Below, one piece after another: positions 18,481-27,191 of a stretch of DNA of 64,000 nucleotides (its first letter is position 1; every line of letters starts with the position of its first letter). Made by a program: the position numbers and the translations under genes. The notes below the pieces were generated by a model that saw only the letters and a list, made by a program, of their open reading frames with translations, made no database searches and had not been told where the DNA came from. The stretch is taken from NCBI GenBank assembly GCA_013200995.1, contig CP053688.1, forward strand, positions 4,650,001 through 4,714,000. The letters run 5' to 3'. The DNA is from Arthrobacter citreus (lineage in GTDB: Bacteria; Bacillota; Bacilli; Bacillales; Bacillaceae_G).

Positions 18481-18912
18481 TTACGCATTTTCTCGTTTTC
18501 TTAAACCAAGAAGTCCAAACCATCCATAATTTGAATAATTTTTGTTGTCAGTAGTTGTCGAGTTTAAGTTATTAGCAACAGGTGTAGGAGTATGGTTTCA
18601 ATAATAATTACCATCATTTGAGGTATTAGTTACTCCATTATTGTTGGTATTTAACATGTCATTTGTTGTATTAGTTACACCGTTATTAGTGGTATTTAAC
18701 ATATCATTTGTTGTATTTTTGATATTATTTTTCGTTTTATAATAATCTTCTTTTACTGTATTTTTTGTATTATGCATAACGTGGTTCGGATCTTTAAAAT
18801 TATTGTTAAAATCACGTTTTATATGTTTATTATTATGTTCGTAGCTTGGTTCTAGCTCCGTAGAGTCAGATGCTGCGTTAGCATTTGCAGTAATTAAAAA
18901 TGATACTCCTTT
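18481..18912 (-). pseudogene. Decayed small secreted/surface protein with WGxxG-like C-terminus
   Basis: A minus-strand frame of 143 codons whose first in-frame codon follows a stop and has no ATG, GTG or TTG where the ribosome binding site AAAGGAG predicts one. The residues FLITANANAAS near the N-terminus look like the end of a signal peptide. An in-frame TGA at 18598-18600 interrupts the frame. The middle is Asn/Thr-rich with a repeated unit NTTNDMLNTTNNGVT. The C-terminus after the stop reads NYGWFGLLGLRKRENA, resembling the WGxxGxxG anchoring tails of short Bacillus surface proteins. At least two lesions (lost start, nonsense codon), so probably inactive. Confidence 0.7.
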
Positions 18913-18974
18913 TTAATGCACTATTATTTTGTGCAATTATTTTAAACGTATGGGTGGTAATTAAGTCCATTTAG

Positions 18975-19754
18975 TTAACGCATTTGTTTAGTAAAAGCAG
19001 TTGCTTTATACCAATTAAAACAAAGTACAATGATTATTAACAAGTCGATAAAGTCCCCTCCATAGTACATTAACACTGCTCCAGATTGAACATCATTAAA
19101 AGAATGATCTAGCCCGTTCGAAAAAAGTAATTTCGATAAAATATCATGACCAGCTAATGCAATGACCATAATAAATGAACGAAAAATAAAACTGTATTTA
19201 TGGGAGGTTGGTTCGATTGAAATAATTGAAGTTGTAAAAAAATATCCCGCTAAAAACAAATGAATATGTAAAAGTATTAACAGAGTTAGATTGTTATGAA
19301 ATAAATAAAAAGCTTGAGAAGTGTAAAGAACCCAGAGTCCTCCAATGTTTAAAATCAAAGTACTAACAGGATTAGTTAATAGTTGGACTGGGGTACTTCT
19401 CAAAACTCGCGATAAACGTCTAGCATGTTTAATTTGTAGTGATATCAGTAATAAAGTGATTGGTCGAGATAAAGCTATAAAAAAAGGTGCCAACATTCCT
19501 AGCAATAAGTGCATAATCATATGGAAAACAAACAGATGATGACTTAAGTTTGCAATTGGCCCAGTAACAGAAACTAATATACAAAGCATTCCTGTTACCC
19601 ATAATATTGAACGAGTTTTTGGCCATTCATTTTTTTTATTATTCGTTGCAGCCAATAAATAACTAAAAATTAAAAGTGTTATTAGCAAGGTAATAAGGAA
19701 TTCAAATGAATTCAAATGAAAGTAATGAAAAAATTTATTATTCAATTTGACCAC
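18975..19754 (-). CDS. CtaG-family cytochrome c oxidase assembly membrane protein
   Basis: A 259-residue polytopic protein (about seven membrane spans) of the caa3 CtaG family, recognised by GPIANLSHHLFVFHMIMHLLLGMLAP split across helix 2-3, LFLAGYFFTTSI and DVQSGAVLMYYGGDFIDL. CtaG proteins help insert copper into the Cu-B site of caa3 oxidase. Translation likely starts at a GTG at 19754, 17 bp inside the upstream DUF2243 gene, implying translational coupling. The oxidase genes themselves are not in this window. It lies on the opposite strand to the MerR gene and has no visible terminator. Confidence 0.8.
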   Translation of the reverse strand: MVKLNNKFFHYFHLNSFEFLITLLITLLIFSYLLAATNNKKNEWPKTRSILWVTGMLCILVSVTGPIANLSHHLFVFHMIMHLLLGMLAPFFIALSRPITLLLISLQIKHARRLSRVLRSTPVQLLTNPVSTLILNIGGLWVLYTSQAFYLFHNNLTLLILLHIHLFLAGYFFTTSIISIEPTSHKYSFIFRSFIMVIALAGHDILSKLLFSNGLDHSFNDVQSGAVLMYYGGDFIDLLIIIVLCFNWYKATAFTKQMR

Positions 19755-20202
19755 TTCTGTTTCGCGTTTTAAATAGTAGAATGATACCGATCAAAGTCAT
19801 AACAGTGGCAGTAATATTCCAAGTTAAATCGTAAGGAAGAGGATCAACATTATACCTGATTTGATGAAGTTTCAACCATTTATGCTGAACGGTTCCATCA
19901 TAAAGCTGGAAAATTCCTGCTCCAAGTAACAAACCTCCAAACCATCTTTTAAGATAGAGCGCTTTTTTTCTTCTTAAATTTGCAAACAAAAATAAAGATG
20001 CAATTGTTGCAAACCAACTAAAAGCATGAAATAGCCCATCTGAAACTAGCCCTACACTAGTAGTTGACTTATCGTAAAAGTGGTGCCAGTGAAGAAGTTG
20101 ATGAAAAACCACCTCATCAAAAAATGCCACCAACCCAAGTCCGAATAAAAAGCCTGAATATAGATTTAGATGTAAATATGAGGTATTAGTTTGAATTGTC
20201 AT
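19738..20202 (-). CDS. DUF2243 family membrane protein
   Basis: 154 residues with four membrane spans and several histidines in the membrane region: VAFFDEVVFHQLLHWHHFYD, SDGLFHAFSWFAT and GTVQHKWLKLHQIRY. This is the DUF2243 pattern. Such genes commonly sit directly upstream of ctaG homologues, as here, suggesting a joint role in copper or haem handling for terminal oxidase assembly; that link is an inference from gene pairing. The ATG at 20202 follows AAAGTGAG. It overlaps the CtaG gene by 17 bp. Confidence 0.8.
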   Translation of the reverse strand: MTIQTNTSYLHLNLYSGFLFGLGLVAFFDEVVFHQLLHWHHFYDKSTTSVGLVSDGLFHAFSWFATIASLFLFANLRRKKALYLKRWFGGLLLGAGIFQLYDGTVQHKWLKLHQIRYNVDPLPYDLTWNITATVMTLIGIILLFKTRNRSGQIE

Positions 20203-20358
20203 AAATAATTGCTCACTTTCTAAAATGGTATTTTTTACATTTTACCCTTTCATTTACTTATCAAATCGTAATTAGTAAAAATTACAATCGAACGAAATAC
20301 AATACTTGGGGAAAATGAAGATTGTGATTGTTTTTAGTTTCTTTAATGCGGAGGTTGT

Positions 20359-21591
20359 ATGAATAAAACACAGAAAGTGAGTTTATGGGCTCTATCTACA
20401 GTACCTCTAGTAATGACTTTAGGTAATTCAATGTTGATTCCCGTACTACCAAAATTAGAACAACAATTAAATATATCAGGATTCAAAGTATCGATGATTA
20501 TTACTGTTTATTCAGTCTTCGCGATTATTCTTATTCCTATAGCAGGTTATTTATCAGATCTTTTTGGACGGAAAAAAGTTATTATTCCAAGTTTAATAAT
20601 TGCTGGAATTGGTGGAACTATTGCCGGTTGGGTATGTTGGAAATTAGATAATCCATATATGTGGTTGATTGTTGGTAGAATTGTTCAAGGAATCGGCTCA
20701 GCCGGGGCAATGCCAGTAGTTATTCCATGTGTAGGGGATATGTTTAAAGATGAAAAAGAAGTAAGTAAAGGGCTAGGTTTAGTTGAGACATCCAATACTT
20801 TTGGGAAAGTACTAAGTCCAATACTTGGGTCAGTATTAGCAGCAGTCATTTGGTTTTTGCCATTTTTAACAATTCCGTTGCTATGCCTTATTTCAATTAT
20901 TTTAATTTTAATATTTGTAAAACCTCCAAAACAACAACCAAAAGGAAAGAAAGATAAGAAAAAATTTAAATTATTTATAAGATCAATCCGGAGAATATTT
21001 CGTAATAATGGTAAATGGCTTTATACGATATTTATTTTAGGTGCAATCATAATGTTCGTTTTATTTGGTATGCTTTTTTATCTATCGTCAATTTTAGAGA
21101 AGCGATATCAAATTATAGGTATTTTAAAAGGCTGTGTATTGGCAATTCCTTTGGCAGCATTATCATACACATCATATAAGACAGGTAAAAAAATTGGAAA
21201 CCAAAAAGAGGCAATGAAAAAGTGTATCGTCATTGGCTTCATTCTTATTAGCCTTTCTTTTGTAATTCCTATTTTCATGAAAAGTATTTATATGATTATT
21301 ACGAGCTTATTAATAAGTGGGGTGGGAATTGGATTGTCACTACCAAGCTTAGATGCATTAATAACAGAGGGAATTGAAAAAGAAGAAAGAGGAACGATTA
21401 CATCTTTATATAGTTCTTTACGATTCGTAGGTGTAGCTGCAGGACCGCCAACCTTTGCATTTTTAATGAAAAAGCCAGACAACTATATGTTATTTTTATC
21501 AATTATTTTAGCTGTAATTGGCGTTATTTTAGCGATAAAATTTATTAAACCAAAACAAGAACAAGAACCAGCGACACAAGGTAACAAGTAG
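20359..21591 (+). CDS. MFS exporter (drug or siderophore efflux type)
   Basis: A 410-residue major facilitator protein with the efflux-type motif A GYLSDLFGRKKVIIPSL (residues ~68-84) and motif C-like GPPTFAFL late in the protein. The opening VPLVMTLGNSMLIPVLPKLE strongly recalls YmfD, the bacillibactin exporter of B. subtilis, but without biosynthesis genes nearby the cargo is unknown. A Lys-rich cytoplasmic loop (KPPKQQPKGKKDKKKFK) separates the two six-helix halves. GGAGGTTGT precedes the ATG. Monocistronic, with its own terminator. Confidence 0.83.
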   Translation: MNKTQKVSLWALSTVPLVMTLGNSMLIPVLPKLEQQLNISGFKVSMIITVYSVFAIILIPIAGYLSDLFGRKKVIIPSLIIAGIGGTIAGWVCWKLDNPYMWLIVGRIVQGIGSAGAMPVVIPCVGDMFKDEKEVSKGLGLVETSNTFGKVLSPILGSVLAAVIWFLPFLTIPLLCLISIILILIFVKPPKQQPKGKKDKKKFKLFIRSIRRIFRNNGKWLYTIFILGAIIMFVLFGMLFYLSSILEKRYQIIGILKGCVLAIPLAALSYTSYKTGKKIGNQKEAMKKCIVIGFILISLSFVIPIFMKSIYMIITSLLISGVGIGLSLPSLDALITEGIEKEERGTITSLYSSLRFVGVAAGPPTFAFLMKKPDNYMLFLSIILAVIGVILAIKFIKPKQEQEPATQGNK

Positions 21592-21621
21592 AGTTCACTA
21601 ATTTATAGTGAACTTTTTCTT
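21592..21621 (+). terminator. Terminator after the MFS exporter
   Basis: AGTTCACTA / TAGTGAACT with a 3-nt loop and five T residues. The hairpin arms recur almost exactly at 21777-21796. Confidence 0.88.
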
Positions 21622-21656
21622 TTGTATTGAGATAAAATTCAATATTGAAAATTGAA

Positions 21657-21796
21657 GTTACTCATAGAGGGTTCATGAGTAACAAAAAAGGTAGAAAACT
21701 GAAAAATAGTTACTTATAGATGGTTCTAAAAAGGTGGGAATTTGAAAAAGAGTTACTCAAAGAGGTTTCATAAGTAAGTTCACTAATTTATAGTGA
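21657..21796 (+). repeat. Family C intergenic repeat plus duplicated terminator hairpin
   Basis: Three degenerate units start with GTTACT at 21657, 21709 and 21752; the first contains TTACTCATAGAGGGTTCATG, itself a weak palindrome (ACTCAT...ATGAGT). The string ends in a second copy of the preceding terminator hairpin (AGTTCACTAATTTATAGTGA). A 26-nt stretch of the first unit is identical to one at 47187-47212. Confidence 0.8.
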
Positions 21797-21909
21797 TATT
21801 TTTAATTCTACTTTTATCGAGTTTAAAAAAATTGCTAAATAGAGCTAATTGAATTAAACCTTTTCTTTTAACAAAAGCTATTCTTAAAAATGATAAAGGT
21901 AGTGAAAGT

Positions 21910-22746
21910 ATGCATACAGTTTGGAAGGGTACGATCAGTATGGGATTAGTAACGATTCCTGTTAAATTATTTTCTGCTGTTGAAGATAAGGATATTAAGT
22001 TTCGCCAATACCATAAGGATTGTAAAACACCGATTTCATATAAAAAAGTGGCTAGTTGTGATGAAGAGGTAACTCAAGAAGAAATTATTAAAGTTTTTGA
22101 AACACCGAATGGTCGGGTAGTAGAAATAACTGAAGAGGAAATTAATAAGTTAAAGGAAGAATTTGAGCTGAAAACTGTATCAATAATTGATTTTGTTAAG
22201 CTTGTAGAAATCGATCCTGTGTATTTCGATAAAACATATTATATTGGTCCAGATGCTGGGGGAACAAAGGCATATGCGTTGCTTTCAGAAATATTGAAGA
22301 AAAGTAAAAAAATCGGCCTTGCAAAAATAACAATTCGAAGCAAACAGCATTTAGCTGCGATTCGACCTTATAAAAACGCAATTATACTTGAAACTTTACA
22401 TTTTCCAGATGAGATTAGAGCAATTGAAAGTCTTCCTGGCGGTGTTCCTGAAAAAGCTGGACTGGCGGAGCGCGAGTTGCAGGCTGGAATGATGCTAGTT
22501 GAACAATTAACGACGACTTTTAGCCCTGAAAACTATACTGATACTTATCGTACGGCGTTGGAGCAATTAATCTCTGAAAAAGTAAATAAAAATGATTATA
22601 TAGCAACAGGCCAGGAGCAACCAGCTGAACAAAAAAATGTTGTTGATTTAATGTCGGCATTACAAGCTAGTATTGATCGAACAAAGGGTCAAGCAACCCT
22701 TGAGAAAAAGCCTAAGACAAGAGCTCCAAAAAAGGCAACGAGTTAA
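21910..22746 (+). CDS. ku: DNA end-binding protein Ku
   Basis: A 278-residue bacterial Ku, the homodimeric ring that threads onto double-strand DNA ends and recruits LigD. The N-terminus HTVWKGTISMGLVTIPVKL is diagnostic, followed by PISYKKVASCDEEV and the core FDKTYYIGPD and RSKQHLAAIRPY. The C-terminus is a Lys-rich tail (EKKPKTRAPKKATS) as in B. subtilis YkoV. AAAGGTAGTGA precedes the ATG. It heads a three-gene operon with a ligase and a polymerase, 13 and 10 bp apart. In B. subtilis this system works mainly in spores; I see no clear sigma-G promoter here. Confidence 0.95.
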   Translation: MHTVWKGTISMGLVTIPVKLFSAVEDKDIKFRQYHKDCKTPISYKKVASCDEEVTQEEIIKVFETPNGRVVEITEEEINKLKEEFELKTVSIIDFVKLVEIDPVYFDKTYYIGPDAGGTKAYALLSEILKKSKKIGLAKITIRSKQHLAAIRPYKNAIILETLHFPDEIRAIESLPGGVPEKAGLAERELQAGMMLVEQLTTTFSPENYTDTYRTALEQLISEKVNKNDYIATGQEQPAEQKNVVDLMSALQASIDRTKGQATLEKKPKTRAPKKATS

Positions 22747-22759
22747 ATAGGGGGCAATA

Positions 22760-23704
22760 ATGGAGCTAAATCCAATTTTTCCTTTTGAACCAATTGCCAC
22801 TAATTCAGTTCCTACTGGTCCCGAATGGATCTCACAAATAAAATGGGATGGAGTAAGGATCCTAACATATTTTGATGGGACGGAAGTTAAATTATATAAT
22901 CGCAAATTAAATGATCGTACTAACATATTTCCAGAACTAACAAATCTAAAATCTTATACTGCTGCACAGTCAATCATTTTAGATGGAGAAGTCATTGCTT
23001 TAGATCAAAACGGCAATCCATCTTTTCATGAGGTTATGCGTAGAGACGGAATTCGACGTCGGGACCGAATCGATTCAGCTATAGAAGCCGTACCAATCTT
23101 TTATATGATATTTGATATTCTTTTTTACAATGGTGAATGGGTAACTGATTTGCCATTACAAGAAAGACAAGGGCTATTATCAGTTGTGATTGAACCAAAC
23201 AAGCACATACAAGTAGTTCCAAGCAATCCAGATGGAGTTGCATTATTTGATGTCGCGAAACAACATGGTTTAGAAGGAATTGTATGTAAAAAACTCACGA
23301 GCAAATATTTAATTAACGGCAAGAACGATGCTTGGCAAAAAGTAAAAAATTATAAGGATATTATAGCTGTAATTGGCGGGGTAACATATCGGTCAGGTGT
23401 TGTTAACTCAGTTTTAGTTGGGCTTTATAATGAGAAAAATGAATTCGTCTATATTGGACATGTTGGAACAGGAAAATTAACGAATTCAGACTGGAAAGAT
23501 CTTACGACGGTAATTGAATCAATCAAAATTGAAAAAAATTCGTTTAGTAATCAGCCAAAAAGAATAAAAGAAATTCAATGGATCCAGCCATTGTTAACGG
23601 TTAAAGTTCAATTTATTGAATGGACTGAAGGACATTCATTAAGACAACCAAGTATTCAAGCGTTTGTTGATAAAGATCCTAAAGATTGTACTTTTTCAGA
23701 TTAG
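22760..23704 (+). CDS. Stand-alone ATP-dependent DNA ligase of the LigD type
   Basis: A 314-residue ligase: nucleotidyltransferase domain with adenylation motif I KWDGVR (Lys28), DGEVIALD (motif III region), EGIVCKKLTSKY (motif IV) and AWQKVKNY (motif V), followed by an OB-fold domain (about 205-310) ending FIEWTEGHSLRQPSIQAFVD. It closes breaks in non-homologous end joining. In B. subtilis the ligase is fused to a polymerase in one 611-residue LigD; here it is separate. The ATG follows GGGGGCAATA, 13 bp after ku. Confidence 0.92.
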   Translation: MELNPIFPFEPIATNSVPTGPEWISQIKWDGVRILTYFDGTEVKLYNRKLNDRTNIFPELTNLKSYTAAQSIILDGEVIALDQNGNPSFHEVMRRDGIRRRDRIDSAIEAVPIFYMIFDILFYNGEWVTDLPLQERQGLLSVVIEPNKHIQVVPSNPDGVALFDVAKQHGLEGIVCKKLTSKYLINGKNDAWQKVKNYKDIIAVIGGVTYRSGVVNSVLVGLYNEKNEFVYIGHVGTGKLTNSDWKDLTTVIESIKIEKNSFSNQPKRIKEIQWIQPLLTVKVQFIEWTEGHSLRQPSIQAFVDKDPKDCTFSD

Positions 23705-23714
23705 AGGGCAAGGA

Positions 23715-24959
23715 ATGAATAAATCCGTATTTAGTAAACGAGATCGAAATTATATAGGTCTTTTCTTTATTTTAGGATTTGATTTAAAGCTAGAGAAATT
23801 CTTAGTTGGGGTCATAAAAGGAAATGATATTGTACAAATTGGCTCTTTCTCAAAAGGAATTAGTGAAGATGAAAAGCGCATTTTGATTCAAGCTATAGAA
23901 GCTAATAAAAAGGGGACCGATAATAATTTAATTAATGTGGATCCTGGGATTTGTATTGAATTGGAGTTTCAAAGCATTGTAAATGAAAAATTAAAAAATG
24001 CAAAATTTTTATCATTTCAGTTACAGCAAGCATGGAAAGAATGTACTTGGGATGGCCTGCTGTTAACTAATCTAATTGTAGAGCAAGAACTAACACTCAC
24101 AAGTCTGGAAAAGGTAATTTGGAAAAGTCCTTATATAAATAAGGAGAGTTTTTTATCCTATTTAGCACAAATAGCTATTTACATGCTTCCATTTCTGAAA
24201 AATCGGTTATTAACAACGATTCGTTTCCCTGATGGAATAGAAGGTGAATCTTTTTTTCAAAAAAATTGTCCAGATTATGCCCCAAGTTTTATTAAAACGG
24301 AAGAACAAGAAGGAAACAATTTTATTATTTGTAATGATGTATCAACCTTACTCTGGTTAGGGAATCAATTGGCAATTGAGTACCATATCCCTTTTCAAAC
24401 ATATGATGCGGACAATCCAATTGAAATCGTATTTGATTTGGATCCACCGAGTACAGATGCTTTTTCATTAGCAATAAAAGCCGCATTAGAAATGAAATTA
24501 ATCTTTGATTCGTTTCAAATAAAAAGCTATCCTAAAGTGTCAGGAAGTAAGGGGATTCAAGTTCATATTCCGATTAAAGAAAATTCACTAACCTATGATG
24601 ATACAAGAGTATTTACTTCTTTTATTGCACATTATTTAATTGAGAAATTTCCAGATGATTTTACAATAGAAAGATTAAAGAAAAATCGAAACAACCGTCT
24701 TTATATTGATTATGTACAGCATGCAAAAGGAAAAACAATTATTTGCCCATATTCAACGAGGGGGAAGGAGAAACCGACAGTTGCAACTCCTCTTTTTTGG
24801 GATGAGGTAAATGATGAATTAAAAATTGAAACTTTTACAATTCCTTTTGTCTTAAATCGATTAGAAAATAGTCCTTGCCCAATGGAAGACTATTTTGAGC
24901 AAGAAAATATTTCATTAGTGAATTTAATTTCTAAAATTAAAGAAAGCCAATTAAAGTAA
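23715..24959 (+). CDS. ligD: LigD-type end-joining polymerase with an N-terminal OB-like domain
   Basis: 414 residues. From about 125 onward it is an archaeo-eukaryotic primase-type polymerase: metal-binding DLD (Asp241, Asp243), KVSGSKGIQVHIPI (276-287) and the third acid in YIDYVQHAKGKTIICPYSTR (Asp332). It fills gaps and adds ribonucleotides at Ku-bound ends. Residues ~15-115 are not part of that fold; FLVGVIKGNDIVQIGSFSKG and the ending KECTW align with the OB domain of the neighbouring ligase, so the protein seems to be a LigD that lost its nucleotidyltransferase half. The start at 23715 is set by GGGCAAGGA; the frame itself opens earlier inside the ligase gene. Confidence 0.88.
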   Translation: MNKSVFSKRDRNYIGLFFILGFDLKLEKFLVGVIKGNDIVQIGSFSKGISEDEKRILIQAIEANKKGTDNNLINVDPGICIELEFQSIVNEKLKNAKFLSFQLQQAWKECTWDGLLLTNLIVEQELTLTSLEKVIWKSPYINKESFLSYLAQIAIYMLPFLKNRLLTTIRFPDGIEGESFFQKNCPDYAPSFIKTEEQEGNNFIICNDVSTLLWLGNQLAIEYHIPFQTYDADNPIEIVFDLDPPSTDAFSLAIKAALEMKLIFDSFQIKSYPKVSGSKGIQVHIPIKENSLTYDDTRVFTSFIAHYLIEKFPDDFTIERLKKNRNNRLYIDYVQHAKGKTIICPYSTRGKEKPTVATPLFWDEVNDELKIETFTIPFVLNRLENSPCPMEDYFEQENISLVNLISKIKESQLK

Positions 24960-24996
24960 AAACTCCCTAAATAAAATGTGTAGGGAGTTTTTTTTG
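24960..24996 (+). terminator. Terminator of the ku-ligase-polymerase operon
   Basis: AACTCCCTA / TAGGGAGTT stem followed by eight T residues. It also lies at the end of the convergent RNase J gene. Confidence 0.93.
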
Positions 24997-24999
24997 ATT

Positions 25000-26673
25000 T
25001 TATATTTCAATAATAATCGGCAAAATCATTGGTTTTCTCTTTGTTTTAGTAAATAAAAATTGCCCAAGGGATTTTTTAATATTTTGCTTCATAACGCCCC
25101 ATTGGAGTTTGTTTTCATCAAGTAATTCTTTTACAGAAGATATGGCGATTTTATTTACTTCCTTTAGTAAGCTTTCAGAATCACGAGCATAAACAAATCC
25201 TCTTGAAATTGTATCAGGGCCAGAGATTATTTTTCGTTCAGCCTTATTAATCGTAATGACGATTACAAGCATGCCATCTTCAGCAAGTTGTTTTCGATCT
25301 CTTAATACGATGTTACCAACATCACCAATTCCCATTCCGTCTACGTAAATATTTCCTGCTGGTATTCTTCGACTTTGAATTGCCTCTGATTGTAAAATAT
25401 CGACAACATCGCCGTTTTTAATGATAAAGATATTTTTGCGTTCTACTCCAACAGATTCGGCAAGTGCACGATGATGATGAAGCATTCTATATTCGCCATG
25501 AATTGGAATAAAGTATTTTGGTTTCATTAATGTTAACATGAGTTTAAGCTCTTCTTGGTATGCATGTCCGGATACATGCATACCTGTTGAACTTCCTGAG
25601 CCATATATAACATTTGCTCCGAGATTGTAAAAATTATCGATAATTCGCGAAACGCTTCGCTCATTACCTGGTATTGGAGAAGCAGCTAAAATCACAGTAT
25701 CACCAGGATAAACATCAACACCTCTAAAGCTAGAGCTAGCTAATCGAGCAAGAGCGGCAAGAGGTTCTCCTTGGCTACCTGTACATAAAATTGTAATGGC
25801 TTCAGGTGCAAAATTATTAATTTCATCAGTATCAATCAAAAGACCCTCTGGAACGGTTAAGTAGCCTTGCTCCATAGCAACTTGAACTACGTTAATCATA
25901 CTTCTTCCGAGTAAAGCTAACTTTCGATTTGTGATAACCGATGCATCAACAATTTGCTGAACTCTATGTACATTCGAAGCGAATGTTGAAATAATCACAC
26001 GCTGTTTTGCTTTCATAAAAGCATCAATTATATGTTCACCAACAATCCGTTCAGATGGTGTTGAGCCTGGCCTTTCAGCGTTTGTGCTCTCTGATAATAG
26101 TAATAAAACACCTTTACTACCGATTTCAGCCATTTTATGAATATCTGGATATTGATTATTTACAGGAGTTAAATCAAACTTAAAATCCCCGGTGTGTACA
26201 ACTGTACCTTCAGGCGTTTCAAATACAATCCCTAAGCAATCGGGTATACTATGATTCGTTTTAAAAAATGAAGTTGAAAAGTGTTCAAATTTAATAATTG
26301 AATCAGAATCTATTAAAATTAGTTCTGTTTCACCAAGGAGTCCATGTTCCTTCAATTTTAGTTCGATTAATCCTAGTGTTAATCTAGAAGCATAAACTGG
26401 AATATTTAGTTGCTTTAAAAGGTATGGGATTCCTCCGATATGATCCTCGTGACCGTGCGTAACAAATAAGCCTTTAATTTTCTCTTGGTTTTCTTTTAGG
26501 TAAGTTATATCTGGAATGATCAAGTCAACACCCAATAAACTCTCGTCCGGAAATTTCGAACCACAGTCTATTAGAATGATTTCTTTTAAATATTGAATGG
26601 CATACATATTCTTTCCAATTTCATTGATACCGCCCAGGGCAAAGACTGATAGCATACTTTTTGTTGGACTCAA
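25000..26673 (-). CDS. Ribonuclease J, probable extra paralogue
   Basis: A 557-residue metallo-beta-lactamase/beta-CASP ribonuclease, acting as 5'-to-3' exonuclease and endonuclease in mRNA decay. Zinc ligands are intact: THGHEDHIGG, HTGDFKFD and IPIHGEYRM, plus the beta-CASP motifs SESTNAERPG and SGHAYQEE. It is close in length and sequence to RNase J1 (555 residues), but J1 is normally preceded by rpoY, which is missing here, and the nearby GSGSSTGMHVSGH segment differs from J1, so I favour a paralogue. Translation starts at a TTG at 26673 after a strong AGGAGG. It is monocistronic. Confidence 0.88.
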   Translation of the reverse strand: MSPTKSMLSVFALGGINEIGKNMYAIQYLKEIILIDCGSKFPDESLLGVDLIIPDITYLKENQEKIKGLFVTHGHEDHIGGIPYLLKQLNIPVYASRLTLGLIELKLKEHGLLGETELILIDSDSIIKFEHFSTSFFKTNHSIPDCLGIVFETPEGTVVHTGDFKFDLTPVNNQYPDIHKMAEIGSKGVLLLLSESTNAERPGSTPSERIVGEHIIDAFMKAKQRVIISTFASNVHRVQQIVDASVITNRKLALLGRSMINVVQVAMEQGYLTVPEGLLIDTDEINNFAPEAITILCTGSQGEPLAALARLASSSFRGVDVYPGDTVILAASPIPGNERSVSRIIDNFYNLGANVIYGSGSSTGMHVSGHAYQEELKLMLTLMKPKYFIPIHGEYRMLHHHRALAESVGVERKNIFIIKNGDVVDILQSEAIQSRRIPAGNIYVDGMGIGDVGNIVLRDRKQLAEDGMLVIVITINKAERKIISGPDTISRGFVYARDSESLLKEVNKIAISSVKELLDENKLQWGVMKQNIKKSLGQFLFTKTKRKPMILPIIIEI

Positions 26674-26787
26674 AATCTTATTCCTCCTAGTACTTTGAGA
26701 AGTAGAAACATTTTCCCTCTAGAAATTGCCATATTTTTCTTAGTATGTACGGAAGAGTTAAAATCATTCAAGCGATGGTATGTGCAC

Positions 26788-26816
26788 AAAAAAATGAGTC
26801 GTTTCAAACCGACTCA
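26788..26816 (-). terminator. Terminator of the small acidic gene
   Basis: On the minus strand TGAGTCG / CGACTCA with an 8-nt loop followed by seven T residues, 10 bp beyond the stop codon at 26826. Confidence 0.9.
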
Positions 26817-26825
26817 CTTTTCGAA

Positions 26826-27032
26826 TTACTCTTCAAAATAATTTTTAAATGGTTTTTTAGGTGTATGCGTTTCGTTTCGATAATAAGGATTATCTTCAGT
26901 AGAATCTTTTGGATCCAAATTCGTTTTTATGACTAATGTCGGTCCAGTTGTACCATGCTCAGCAATAATTCGATCATTTAATTCGTCGAAATCGGGAAGT
27001 TTTTTATTCCCTGGTTGTATTGGTTCGGACAT
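26826..27032 (-). CDS. Small hydrophilic protein of unknown function
   Basis: A 68-residue soluble protein (MSEPIQPGNKKLPDFDELND...) rich in charged residues and prolines, with no membrane segment or recognised domain. GAGGAGGTG precedes the ATG at 27032, a near-perfect ribosome binding site, and a good terminator follows, so it is very likely a real gene. The six codons upstream in the same frame are not needed. It is divergent from the HEAT-like gene. Confidence 0.7.
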   Translation of the reverse strand: MSEPIQPGNKKLPDFDELNDRIIAEHGTTGPTLVIKTNLDPKDSTEDNPYYRNETHTPKKPFKNYFEE

Positions 27033-27191
27033 TTTTAAACACCTCCTCACAATAGGATGGTTTCTTCATTAGAAATTATGTATTTAGTATTTTAATCAAT
27101 AGACTTAATTAAATTGCATAAGTCGTGTACTAGCCTGAGCCACGGTACATACTGATAATAGAAAAAGTTCAACTTGAAAGGTGGAAGATGA

